From positions 62,001-126,000 of the forward strand of contig JAXMCV010000003.1 of assembly GCA_046349215.1 (NCBI GenBank): a stretch of 64,000 bases of DNA, written 5' to 3'. Under the pieces are notes generated by a model. It did not search any database. It had not been told where the DNA came from and saw nothing but the letters and a program-made list of their open reading frames with translations. Shown here piece by piece: positions 10,400-18,296 of this stretch (position 1 is the first letter of the stretch; the number at the start of each line of letters is the position of its first letter). Position numbers and translations under genes: made by a program. Source of the DNA: JAJXWB01 sp046349215. Lineage in GTDB: Bacteria > Pseudomonadota > Alphaproteobacteria > Rhizobiales > Beijerinckiaceae.

Positions 10400-11164
10400 T
10401 CAGGAGAACAGGCGTGCGAACCAGCCTTTCTTGGCGCGCGCCTCGGCGCGACGCAGGTCTTCCAAGTAAGCGCCGTGCTGCATCATCCGATCGACCATGA
10501 ACCCGTCGAACACGTTCGGCGGCGTCTCGAAATGCCTCTTCAGATCGGCATGCTCTTCTGAGACGTAGAAGCGATTGACGCCGTCGAAATAGACGAATCG
10601 GTAGCCCGCCGCGAGCAGCGCCGGCTCCCATGCGCCGTGGGTCTCTTCCCGCGTCAGCGGCAGCGTCGATTCGACGAGAATGATCCAGGGCCGATGCTTG
10701 CGGAAATCGCAGGACGCGATCACGTCCGGTTCGGCTCCCTCGCAATCGATCTTCAGGAAGTGTACGTCCGCCGGCGCATATTCCTTGAAGATGCTGTCGA
10801 GCGTGCGGATTTCGACCTCGGTTTCCTCTTGCCGGTACTCGAGTTTGGCGTGGCCCGCGGCGATGGACCGGTCGAAAGTGGACATACCCGTACCGTGGAT
10901 CAAGGTCATGCTCGCACGGCCTGGCTTTGATCCTATAGCTAGCCCGAGATTGATATCGCGGGGGCGACGGTCGCGGTAGAGATTGAAATAATGCGGGTTC
11001 GGCTCGCAATTCACGCCCCGCCAACCTCGGTCCGAGAAGTGCCGCGTCACCGAATCCACATCCGGATCCCAGGCGCCTACATCGATCCAGAAGCCCGCTT
11101 CCACGTTGGCGAAGGCTCGCTCGAGCATCACGTCTTCAAAGTTCTGCGCGTAGGAGATGATCAT
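10400..11164 (-). CDS. FkbM family methyltransferase
   Basis: 254 residues. A SAM-dependent methyltransferase of the FkbM family, which O-methylates sugars or polyketides. Motif I region is GFWIDVGAWDPDVDSVTRHF; NCEPNPHYFNLY holds the acidic residue for the SAM ribose; and VHFLKIDCEGAEPDVI is the family hallmark in which the Asp/Glu pair lies close to the active site. The tail (MVDRMMQHGAYLEDLRRAEARAKKGWFARLFS) is charged and may be a coiled region. The gene follows the class I methyltransferase gene at 11208-12437 by 43 bases on the same strand, so the two are probably cotranscribed and modify the same glycan. Confidence 0.88.
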   Translation of the reverse strand: MIISYAQNFEDVMLERAFANVEAGFWIDVGAWDPDVDSVTRHFSDRGWRGVNCEPNPHYFNLYRDRRPRDINLGLAIGSKPGRASMTLIHGTGMSTFDRSIAAGHAKLEYRQEETEVEIRTLDSIFKEYAPADVHFLKIDCEGAEPDVIASCDFRKHRPWIILVESTLPLTREETHGAWEPALLAAGYRFVYFDGVNRFYVSEEHADLKRHFETPPNVFDGFMVDRMMQHGAYLEDLRRAEARAKKGWFARLFS

Positions 11165-11207
11165 ACCGCAAACTCGCCCAGAGTGGCTCCGCAGCGCGGA
11201 ACGCAGG

Positions 11208-12437
11208 TCAAACGATCTCGATTTCGGGGAACGGGAAGATTATCTTGCCGCCCCCGGCGAGGAATTTCTGCTCGCGTTGCAGGATGCCATCCTTGAAGTG
11301 CCAGGGCAGCACAAGATAGTAATCCGGCTGCATCTTCAGCGCGTCCTCTTCTGACACGATCGGAATGTGCGTGCCCGGCGTGACGTGGCCGAATTTGTCG
11401 GGATTGACCTCGGCGATCGCCTCGACGAGATCGGGACCGATGCCGCAAAATTGCAGAACGACATTGCCCTTGGTCGAAGCGCCGTAACCGAGAATGCGCT
11501 TGCCGTCGTCGCGCAACGCGCGCAGCAGGCGCTGCAGATCCTCGCGATGCCGGAAGACGCGTTCCTCGAATTCGCGATAGGGCCGTGGCGTGGCAAGTCC
11601 CATGCGCTCTTCCTGCGAGAGCAGCCAGTCTATAACGGCGCGGTTCGCCTTCAACGGCGACGGCTTATGCCCGGCGGTGACCGCGAACGAGCCGCCGTTG
11701 ACGGCGTTCATCTGAACGTCGAGCACCTTCATGTCGGCGGCGTCGAGAATCTTCTCGACCACGGCAAGCGAATAATATTCGACGTGCTCGTGACAGATCG
11801 TGTCGTAGGACGTCAGCCGCAGCATGGACGGCATGTAGCTCTGCTCGAAGTGCCAGATGCCGTCCGGCGCAAGGCAATGCTTGATGTCGCGGGCGAAGGC
11901 GACGGGATCCTCGAGATCATAGAACATGGCGATCGAGGTGATGATCTTCGCGCGCTGCTTCGAGACGCCGTCGAAATTCTTCGCGTTGAAGAAGTCGGGA
12001 ACGAGCTTGATGTCGTCGGGATAGTACTGCCGGAACTTGGCGCCGGTCGGGTCGATGCCGATGCGATTGAGCGAGGCGGTCTGGTATGCCTTGAGCGAGG
12101 TCGCGTCGTTTGAGCCGATGTCCAGCACTGTGTCGCCTGGCTTCAGTGCCGCGAATTGCTCGAGCTTGCCGATCTTCTGCGTGAGATGTCGGACCATCGA
12201 CTGGTTGAGGCCGGAGCGATAGCCGTAGTTCTCGCCATACATCTCGCTTGCCTCGTAGACATGCGCGAGCTGGAGCAGGCCGGAATCGGGACACCAGACG
12301 AGTTCGAGCGGGCCGACAGTGACCGGCTTGGCCGCCGATTCCGGGAAGACGCCGGTCAGAGCCTGGTCGCCGAGCGAGAGGACCGACAGAAGGTTCGTCG
12401 ATCCGCTGACGCGGCATTTGGTGATGCGTTTAGCCAT
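11208..12437 (-). CDS. Sugar C-methyltransferase-like protein (NovU/TylCIII family)
   Basis: 409 residues with three parts: N-terminal putative zinc-binding region (1-60), central SAM-binding domain (LKPGDTVLDIGSNDATSLKAY, about 99-119; EHVEYYSLAVVEKILDAADMKV) and C-terminal domain with GYGASTKGNVVLQFCGIGPDLVEAIAEVNPDKFG. The last two match enzymes that C-methylate nucleotide-linked 4-keto-6-deoxysugars, a product type the upstream rfbFG genes could supply. In most relatives the N-terminus has two CxxC pairs; here each has one Cys replaced (CRVSGS and WCPDSG), so zinc binding may be weakened or lost. SAM-binding and fold are confident; the substrate is inferred. Confidence 0.85.
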   Translation of the reverse strand: MAKRITKCRVSGSTNLLSVLSLGDQALTGVFPESAAKPVTVGPLELVWCPDSGLLQLAHVYEASEMYGENYGYRSGLNQSMVRHLTQKIGKLEQFAALKPGDTVLDIGSNDATSLKAYQTASLNRIGIDPTGAKFRQYYPDDIKLVPDFFNAKNFDGVSKQRAKIITSIAMFYDLEDPVAFARDIKHCLAPDGIWHFEQSYMPSMLRLTSYDTICHEHVEYYSLAVVEKILDAADMKVLDVQMNAVNGGSFAVTAGHKPSPLKANRAVIDWLLSQEERMGLATPRPYREFEERVFRHREDLQRLLRALRDDGKRILGYGASTKGNVVLQFCGIGPDLVEAIAEVNPDKFGHVTPGTHIPIVSEEDALKMQPDYYLVLPWHFKDGILQREQKFLAGGGKIIFPFPEIEIV

Positions 12438-12533
12438 AAGAAGCGGAGCCCCAGAGCGCGGCGACAGCCGGAAAACCCGAATTTCGGCCCGTTTCTAGAA
12501 GCCGGACGCCACTGGGTCAATTCGCCTCGGGAA

Positions 12534-14369
12534 TCAGGGGCGAATGACCCGGTCGGAGGGCTTTTCCCCGTAAAGTTCCTGCACAAGACCAATGCGATGG
12601 GCGAGCGCCGCGCGCTGGTTGATCGAACCTTTGTCCGTTACCTCGCCGTGATCGATCGAGGGCGGCTCGTCCAGGATGACCATCCGCTCGACGCGCGTCG
12701 AGGAGCCGGTCGCGGAGGCTCGGAAAGATACCAGAAGCTCCTGCAACGACGCGCGCAGTCCCCCATGGCGCGACAGGGCCGCCGGCGACAGATCGCTCCG
12801 AAGCTCCGGGAAGCGCGCGACGCATCCGTCGGGATCGAGCAACAGGATCGCCGACACGTCGTCGCGGTCATGACCGGCGACTACCACATCGCGAACGAAT
12901 GGCGCGAAGGCAGCGATCATCGCCGCGCGCAGATTGCCGACGCTGACCCATGTACCGGTCACCAGCTTGAAGTCCTCGCTGACGCGGCCGTCGAACATGA
13001 AGCCGCGCTGAGGATCTTCCGGATCGACGAAGCGGACCGCGTCGCCCATCTTGTAATAGCCTTCGTCGTCGAAGGCCGATCTGGTCGCGTCCGGAAGACG
13101 CCAGTATCCCGGCGTGATGTTCGGCCCGCGAACGCGCAGTTCGAGCTTTCCAAGGCTCGGCACGAGCTTGATCTCGCATTCAGGCACGGGGTTGCCGATC
13201 ATGCCCGCACGCACTTCGCCACGCGTCACGAACATGATGCTGGGCGCGGTTTCCGTTGCGCCGAGGCCCGTAACGATCCGGATGCGCTCGCCGATAGTCT
13301 CGACCGCCAGACGCTCCAGCGCGTCCCACACATGCTGCGGCAGGCTCGCACCGGCATACATCAGGAACTTGACGCGGCTGAAGAATTTTTCGCGCAATTG
13401 CCTGTCTTCTCCCAGGCGATGCGCGAGCAATTCGAAGCCTTTCGGCACGTTGAAATAGCAGGTCGGCGCGATCTCCTTGAGATTGCGGATCGTCTGGTCG
13501 AAGGCGCCGGGGGTAGGCTTGCCGTCGTCGATATAGAGCGAACCGCCCGTAAAGACGGCCAGGCTGATGTTCTGGTTGCCGCCGAAGACGTGATTCCACG
13601 GCAGCCAGTCGACGAGAACCTGCGGGCCGCGTGATATTTCGGCCATCGCAAACGCGCCCTGCACGATGTTCGTGCACAGCATGCGTTGCGTCGTGATGAC
13701 GCCCTTGGGCATTCCGGTTGAACCGGAGGTGAAGAGGAATTTCGCAATCGTGTCGTGATCGACGCGCGCGTGCGCCGCTTCGACCGCCGCCGGATCGTCG
13801 CGATCGAGATCGGCAAACGCCGTCGCCACGAGGTCGCCGCCGCCGGCGAGCGTCACATATTCGGCATCGGCGCGATGCGTCGCGGCCATAGCCTTGCCAT
13901 AGGCGCGCGCATCGTCGGCAAAGATCAGGCCCGGCGTCAGCAGGTCGAGAATGTAGCGCAGCTTGCCGTAGTCGCTGGAGACGAGCGAATAGGCGGTGGA
14001 TATCGGCGCGAAGGGTATGCCGACATGCATGGCGGCGAGCGCCAGCAGCAGATGCTCGATGGAATTGCCGGAGAGAATCGCAACCGGACGCTCAGCCGAC
14101 AGGCCGCGGGCAAGCAGCGCAGCGCCGATCGACTGCACCCGATCGTACGCTTGCCGGTACGTACACCTGATCCATTCGCCGTCCGGCCCGCGACGCGCCA
14201 CGAGGACCGCGTCCGGCGTCGTCTGCGCCCAATGCGCGAGCGACGATGTCATCGTGCGCGGCACGGCGCCGAGCGCGTTCGGCGAACGCGCGTAGATGAT
14301 GCCGTTCTTGCGGCGGTCGATGACGACGTCCTGCGGGCCGAGTTCGACCGCTCTCTCCCTGACGGACAT
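12534..14369 (-). CDS. Feruloyl-CoA synthase family acyl-CoA ligase
   Basis: 611 residues, the usual length for feruloyl-CoA synthases. It activates a hydroxycinnamic or related aromatic acid with ATP and CoA. The AMP-binding P-loop is KFLFTSGSTGMPKGV (about 213-224); LVDWLPWNHVFGGNQN, TGLGATETAPS, MGDAVRFVDPEDPQRGFMFDGRVSEDFKLVTGTWVSVG and the C-terminal EVTDKGSINQRAAL are characteristic of this subfamily rather than of generic AMP ligases. No enoyl-CoA hydratase/aldolase (ech) or vanillin dehydrogenase is adjacent, though an aldehyde dehydrogenase lies about 4 kb away. A perfect palindrome just upstream suggests control by a MarR- or GntR-like repressor. The aromatic substrate is inferred. 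Confidence 0.88.
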   Translation of the reverse strand: MSVRERAVELGPQDVVIDRRKNGIIYARSPNALGAVPRTMTSSLAHWAQTTPDAVLVARRGPDGEWIRCTYRQAYDRVQSIGAALLARGLSAERPVAILSGNSIEHLLLALAAMHVGIPFAPISTAYSLVSSDYGKLRYILDLLTPGLIFADDARAYGKAMAATHRADAEYVTLAGGGDLVATAFADLDRDDPAAVEAAHARVDHDTIAKFLFTSGSTGMPKGVITTQRMLCTNIVQGAFAMAEISRGPQVLVDWLPWNHVFGGNQNISLAVFTGGSLYIDDGKPTPGAFDQTIRNLKEIAPTCYFNVPKGFELLAHRLGEDRQLREKFFSRVKFLMYAGASLPQHVWDALERLAVETIGERIRIVTGLGATETAPSIMFVTRGEVRAGMIGNPVPECEIKLVPSLGKLELRVRGPNITPGYWRLPDATRSAFDDEGYYKMGDAVRFVDPEDPQRGFMFDGRVSEDFKLVTGTWVSVGNLRAAMIAAFAPFVRDVVVAGHDRDDVSAILLLDPDGCVARFPELRSDLSPAALSRHGGLRASLQELLVSFRASATGSSTRVERMVILDEPPSIDHGEVTDKGSINQRAALAHRIGLVQELYGEKPSDRVIRP

Positions 14370-14413
14370 GAAGGCTCCTCCCCCGGCGTTCGCTCTCTGG
14401 CGCGTCCGGAATA

Positions 14414-14432
14414 TAGTTATATCATATAACTA
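14414..14432. promoter_or_regulatory. Perfect 19-base palindrome upstream of the acyl-CoA ligase gene
   Basis: TAGTTATAT-C-ATATAACTA has nine matching bases in each arm and lies 45 bases before the ATG of the ligase gene. AT-rich dyads of this size are typical operators of MarR family repressors, which often answer to aromatic CoA esters. No regulator gene is adjacent. Confidence 0.6.
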
Positions 14433-14550
14433 ATTTCGGAGGACGCAAGCGGCGCTCTCCGCCGATGGAGAAGGCGCCCGGCTTACAATATCTTGTCAGG
14501 CGCGCGGTCGCCGCTCTCTATCTTGCGACCGGCTTTTCACGGGAGGCCAA

Positions 14551-16044
14551 TTGCGCATTCTTGACCGGCGAATGCTCGCCGCGCTGGCCGGTCTGGCGAT
14601 GTGCATCGCCGGGGCCTGGAACCTCGAGCGCGCGCGATCCGGGCTGACGATAGCGCCCCTGAACGCGGGGGCGACGCCGGCGACGGTCTATCGTCGCGAC
14701 AATGGCGCGAGCGCCCCGGTCGTCGTCATCTGTCACGGCTTTGCCGGTTCGCGGCAGTTCATGGAGGCCTATGCCCTCACTCTCGCCCATGCGGGCTACA
14801 TTGCCGTCGCGTTCGACTTCGAAGGGCATGGCCGCAACCCCCGGCCCATGTCCGGCGATGTCACGCATGTCGATGGGACGACCCGCCTGCTGCAGGCCGA
14901 GATCGGCAGGGTGACCGACGCCGCGCTGGCCCTGCTCGGCGCCGACGGCCGCGTTGCACTGCTCGGCCATTCAATGGCCTCGGACATCATCGTCCGGCAG
15001 GCGATCGCCGATCCGAGAGTCGGTGCGACCGTTGCGATCTCGATGTTCTCGAACGCCGTCACCGCATTGGAACCCCGCGATCTGCTGATCGTCTCGGGCG
15101 CGTGGGAAACCATGCTTCGCGCAAATGCCCTGCACAATGTTCGACTGATCGATCCCGCGGCCAAGGAAGACGAGACCATCGGCGATCCGGCGAAAGGTAG
15201 TGGCCGCCGCGCGGCAGTGGCGCCCGGCGTGGAGCACATCGGGGTGCTTTATTCTTCGGCCGCCCTGCTGGAGGCGCGCAAGTGGCTCGACGCCGCCTTC
15301 GGGCGCGAGAGCACCGGCCCGGTCGCAACCACCGGCATGTGGATCATCCTGCTGCTGTCCGGCATCGTTCTGCTCGCCTGGCCAATGTCGAGCCTGCTGC
15401 CGCGATCGGGGACGCCCGTTCCGGCGATTGCGCCGGGGACTTTCCTCCTAGCGGCGCTCGCGCCGGCGGCGCTGACGCCGCTTCTGCTGAGATTTGTCGA
15501 TACGCGCTTTCTTCCGGTCCTCGTCGCCGGCTACCTGACCGCCCATCTCCTCGTTTATGGGGGCCTGTGCCTCGGCATTCTGGCGCTCAGGGGCGTCAGG
15601 CCGGGGCGCATCGCCATCATTCCTGCGCTCGCGCTCGCGACATATGGAATCCTGGTCTTCGGCGGCGCGCTCGATCGCTACGTGGCGTCTTTCATGCCCA
15701 TTCCCGCACGTCTGCCGATCATCGCGGCGATGGCTGTCGGCGCAATTCCCTACATGCTGGGCGAAAGCGTCGCGCTGGAAGGCGGTCGCGCGCCGTTCTG
15801 GCGGATGCTCGTTGCGCGGGGCGCGTTTCTCGTCTCGCTCGGAATCGCGGTCACGCTCGATTTCCAACGCCTGTTCTTCCTCCTGATCATCCTCCCGGTG
15901 ATCGTCGCATTCTTCGTGGTCTTCGGCCTGATGGGAGGCTGGGTCGGTCGTCGCACGATGTCCCCTGCCGCGGTCGGCCTGGCGCTCGGCCTGATCCTGG
16001 CGTGGTCGCTGGGCGTCACGTTCCCGATGTTTTCGCGGGGATGA
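14551..16044 (+). CDS. Alpha/beta hydrolase with C-terminal polytopic membrane domain
   Basis: 497 residues from a TTG start chosen because GGGAGG lies 5-10 bases upstream. Residues 8-25 form a membrane anchor. Residues 45-260 are an alpha/beta hydrolase: oxyanion CHGFAGS (61-67), FDFEGHG, and nucleophile elbow LLGHSMAS with Ser141; HIGVLYS near 235 may hold the catalytic His. From about 268 to the end there are seven or eight hydrophobic segments with short loops (GMWIILLLSGIVLLAWPM onward). The active site should be outside the cytoplasm if the N-terminal anchor is signal-like. The substrate is unknown. The gene is divergent from the acyl-CoA ligase gene and could share its regulatory region. 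Confidence 0.75.
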   Translation: MRILDRRMLAALAGLAMCIAGAWNLERARSGLTIAPLNAGATPATVYRRDNGASAPVVVICHGFAGSRQFMEAYALTLAHAGYIAVAFDFEGHGRNPRPMSGDVTHVDGTTRLLQAEIGRVTDAALALLGADGRVALLGHSMASDIIVRQAIADPRVGATVAISMFSNAVTALEPRDLLIVSGAWETMLRANALHNVRLIDPAAKEDETIGDPAKGSGRRAAVAPGVEHIGVLYSSAALLEARKWLDAAFGRESTGPVATTGMWIILLLSGIVLLAWPMSSLLPRSGTPVPAIAPGTFLLAALAPAALTPLLLRFVDTRFLPVLVAGYLTAHLLVYGGLCLGILALRGVRPGRIAIIPALALATYGILVFGGALDRYVASFMPIPARLPIIAAMAVGAIPYMLGESVALEGGRAPFWRMLVARGAFLVSLGIAVTLDFQRLFFLLIILPVIVAFFVVFGLMGGWVGRRTMSPAAVGLALGLILAWSLGVTFPMFSRG

Positions 16045-16102
16045 TTTCGCCGCTCGCCGTCAGATGCAGGCGGCACGGGTTTCCGCGCCGCCGCTTCGCG
16101 TC

Positions 16103-16615
16103 TCAGTGAGAATGCTGCATCCCGCCGCCGCCCTGCATCTGGGCGGGCGTCTCGACCCAGCCGCCGAGGCGCGGATCGACCATGCCGAAGACCATCGCGA
16201 CATGGCCGACGACAAGGAACAGCGAGATCAGCGCCGCGTGGATGGCGAGTTTCTGGCGCGGCTTGCGATCCTTGTAGATCAGGCCGAGTTCCAGAGCCGC
16301 GATACCGGCGAGAGGAACGACGCCGGCCAGATAGGCGCCGACCGCCAGTTGATCGATCCAGCCGCGCCACAGGCCGCCCTGCGTCAACGGCGTGACGGCG
16401 TTGATCAAAAGATAGACGAACACGCCGACGAAATAGATGCCGACGATGATGCCGGCCGCGCGGTTCAGAGCTCGGACGGGGCCGGACTGAGCGTCCGTAT
16501 AGAGGATGTAGAATTCGGTGATCGCCAGCGTCTCGGCCAGCACGACCGGAATCGCCATGAACAGCAGCAGGTTCACCGGCGAGGTGAGCAGTTCCATGTA
16601 ATGGGTCATGACCAT
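16103..16615 (-). CDS. Hypothetical integral membrane protein, four to five segments
   Basis: 170 residues, not recognised with certainty. It starts at ATG 16615, with GGAAGGA seven bases upstream. Hydrophobic segments lie at about 12-32 (VNLLLFMAIPVVLAETLAITEF), 48-70 (AAGIIVGIYFVGVFVYLLINAV), 86-110 and 124-145 (AIHAALISLFLVVGHVAMVFGM). The segments carry a Glu and two His that could face a metal or cofactor, and the C-terminus is Met/His-rich (QMQGGGGMQHSH). It lies 50 bases downstream of a secreted Cys/His/Met-rich protein on the same strand, so a metal-related role for the pair is conceivable but not shown. Confidence 0.6.
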   Translation of the reverse strand: MVMTHYMELLTSPVNLLLFMAIPVVLAETLAITEFYILYTDAQSGPVRALNRAAGIIVGIYFVGVFVYLLINAVTPLTQGGLWRGWIDQLAVGAYLAGVVPLAGIAALELGLIYKDRKPRQKLAIHAALISLFLVVGHVAMVFGMVDPRLGGWVETPAQMQGGGGMQHSH

Positions 16616-16665
16616 GGGAGGTCCTTCCAGGAAAAGATGCGTCGATGTCTCGGGGAGAGTGCGCT

Positions 16666-17031
16666 TCAGGTCCTGGGCGGCGGCGCGGGCGGGGCGCGAC
16701 GCAGGGTTTCCGGTTGGATCATCGCCTCAGCGAGCACGGGCGGCGGCGCGACGAAGGGCGTCACAGGCGGCAGCGCTGTCGCGAGAATGACGCAGCACAT
16801 GTCCGAGCAGACGTGGAAGTCCTTCGATTGCGCCGGCGTGGGACTGTCGTCGGGCGCCGTTGCGTGGCCGTGGCAGTCGGGGGCGGCCATGGACATGATC
16901 GCGTCGGGTCTGGCGGCGTCGGACGCGGCGACATGGAGGACGCCGTGGCTTGCGACGAGGCCGAAGCCAGCGACCGAAAGGGCGGCGGCGAGCAGAATCG
17001 CGCATATGCGGCGCAGGACCATGGGCGACAT
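16666..17031 (-). CDS. Hypothetical secreted Cys/His/Met-rich protein
   Basis: 121 residues from ATG 17031. An N-terminal signal or anchor (RRICAILLAAALSVAGFGLVAS) is followed by a short segment with many potential metal ligands: HGVLH, IMSMAAPDCHGH, and DFHVCSDMCCVILA with three cysteines. The C-terminal third is Pro-rich and ends in PPAPPPRT. No known family is recognised with confidence; it resembles small DUF2946-like proteins found with copper genes only in general layout. It forms a probable two-gene unit with the membrane protein at 16103-16615. The region upstream carries an oppositely directed promoter and small RNA candidate. Confidence 0.55.
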   Translation of the reverse strand: MSPMVLRRICAILLAAALSVAGFGLVASHGVLHVAASDAARPDAIMSMAAPDCHGHATAPDDSPTPAQSKDFHVCSDMCCVILATALPPVTPFVAPPPVLAEAMIQPETLRRAPPAPPPRT

Positions 17032-17153
17032 GAAACGCCCGAAAGCGGACGGCTTCAAGCGTTTGCACTGCGGCATGTTCGCGCGGGCCGTTGTGACATG
17101 CCGTCCGCACATGGCTGCCCTGTGGGATAAGTCAAAGGTTCAGATACAAACCG

Positions 17154-17182
17154 CTTGACTTTTTGTGCGACGCACCATAATT
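17154..17182 (+). promoter_or_regulatory. Candidate promoter for the small RNA / esterase leader
   Basis: TTGACT at 17155-17160 and ATAATT at 17177-17182 are 16 bases apart, a reasonable sigma-70 pair. Read another way, CTTG at 17154 and CCATAA at 17175 have the 17-base spacing of alphaproteobacterial RpoH promoters. Between the boxes lies GTGCG-A-CGCAC (17165-17175), a perfect short palindrome. A start near 17189 would put the first hairpin at the very 5' end of the transcript. Confidence 0.5.
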
Positions 17183-17188
17183 TGATTG

Positions 17189-17276
17189 ACATGCAACGAG
17201 CCTCCCTCGTTGCATAGCCCTCCTTGGGCGTTTCCTCCCTAGACTTGGGCCGCCGGCTTGCCGGTGGCCCTTTTTT
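17189..17276 (+). ncRNA. Candidate small RNA with three CU-rich hairpin loops and a Rho-independent terminator
   Basis: Three hairpins follow one another. ATGCAACGAG/CTCGTTGCAT encloses CCTCC (17191-17215). GCCC/GGGC encloses TCCTT (17217-17229). GTTT/AGAC encloses CCTCCCT (17230-17244). They are followed by a strong terminator, GGGCCGCCGG-CTTG-CCGGTGGCCC-TTTTTT (17247-17276, one G-U pair). Loops rich in CCUCC, antisense to Shine-Dalgarno sites, followed by a terminator are the mark of the alphaproteobacterial CcsR/cuckoo small RNA group. It may be an independent RNA, an attenuated leader of the esterase gene, or both. The esterase ATG is 45 bases past the terminator. Confidence 0.55.
17247..17276 (+). 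terminator. Rho-independent terminator
   Basis: A ten-base-pair GC stem with one G-U pair, CTTG loop and six T. It ends the candidate small RNA and lies upstream of, not after, a protein gene. Confidence 0.7.
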
Positions 17277-17320
17277 CTGCGCCATAGCAGACCTGAGGAA
17301 ACGCGAGGGAGATACCTTTC

Positions 17321-18268
17321 ATGCCTGTCGATCCGGACGCCCAGAACCTGCTGGCAATGCTTAAGGCCGCCGGCCGTCCGCCGCTGACCAGCCTGTCGCC
17401 CGAAGAGGCGCGCGCCGCCTATCTCGCCGGACGTGTCCTGCTGCAGCCCGACCTGCCGCAGGTCGCCGAACTGAAGGACATGTCCGCCCCCGGCCCGCAC
17501 GGCGACGTGCCGCTGCGCTTCTATCGGGGCGCGACCGCTCCGGCCACGAACGCGCCGGCGTTGCTGTTCGCACACGGCGGCGGGTGGGTGATCGGCGATC
17601 GCGATTCGCACGATTACGTCTGTCGCAAGCTCGCCAACGATGCGGCCTGCGTCGTCGTCTCCATCGACTATCGGCTCGGACCCGAGCACAAGTTTCCGAT
17701 GGCCATCGAGGACAGCCTCGCCGCCACGCAATGGCTCGCGAAGGAAGCATCTTCGCTGGGCGTCGACCCTAAGCGCCTCGCGGTCGGCGGCGACAGCGCC
17801 GGCGGGAACATTTCCGCCGTGCTCGCGCTGCTGGCGCGCGACGGAATCGCGCCGGCTGTCGTGTTCCAGCTCCTTCTCTACCCGGCCGTCGACATGAACA
17901 TGGATGCGCCCTCGTTCGCGCGCATCCCGGATGATTATCCGCTGTCGCCTTCGGTCGCCCGCTGGTTCCGCGATCATTACATGAGCGACACGAAGCAACA
18001 CACGGACTGGCGCGCTTCGCCCCTCCATGCCGAGTCGCATCATGGCGTCGCGCCGGCCTTCGTTCTGACAGCTCGCCACGATCCGCTGTGCGACGAAGGC
18101 GCGGCCTATGCGAAGAAGCTGGAGGACGCCGGCGTGCGCGTATGGCAGCTCGACATGAACGACCAGCTCCACGGCTTCCTCACCTGGGGCAAGATGGTCC
18201 GCGCCGCCGACGCCGCGCTCGAAATGGCGGCGGCTACCTTGCGCTACGCGTTCTCCACCGCGAAATGA
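17321..18268 (+). CDS. Alpha/beta hydrolase, hormone-sensitive lipase (acetyl esterase) family
   Basis: 315 residues, the common length of bacterial HSL-type esterases. The oxyanion motif HGGGW is at 85-89 and the nucleophile elbow GGDSAGGN has Ser159; the acid is probably in HDPLCDEG and the base His in QLHGFLTW. SIDYRLGPEHKFPMAIED is also typical. It should hydrolyse short-chain esters in the cytoplasm, as no signal peptide is present. GAGGGAG is nine bases before the ATG. It heads a same-strand run esterase - aldehyde dehydrogenase - GST - two binding proteins, with a structured leader upstream that may control its expression. The natural substrate is unknown. Confidence 0.9.
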   Translation: MPVDPDAQNLLAMLKAAGRPPLTSLSPEEARAAYLAGRVLLQPDLPQVAELKDMSAPGPHGDVPLRFYRGATAPATNAPALLFAHGGGWVIGDRDSHDYVCRKLANDAACVVVSIDYRLGPEHKFPMAIEDSLAATQWLAKEASSLGVDPKRLAVGGDSAGGNISAVLALLARDGIAPAVVFQLLLYPAVDMNMDAPSFARIPDDYPLSPSVARWFRDHYMSDTKQHTDWRASPLHAESHHGVAPAFVLTARHDPLCDEGAAYAKKLEDAGVRVWQLDMNDQLHGFLTWGKMVRAADAALEMAAATLRYAFSTAK

Positions 18269-18296
18269 TCTGCAAATTCAAACCAGGGAAAACGCC

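Noticed and set aside
12156..13634. Open frame of 492 codons on the plus strand
   Set aside because: It is antisense to the acyl-CoA ligase gene, Arg/Asp/Ala-rich and without family similarity. In GC-rich DNA long antisense frames are expected.
17055..17285. Minus-strand frame of 76 codons across the small RNA region
   Set aside because: It runs through the hairpins and terminator and has no ribosome site or similarity.
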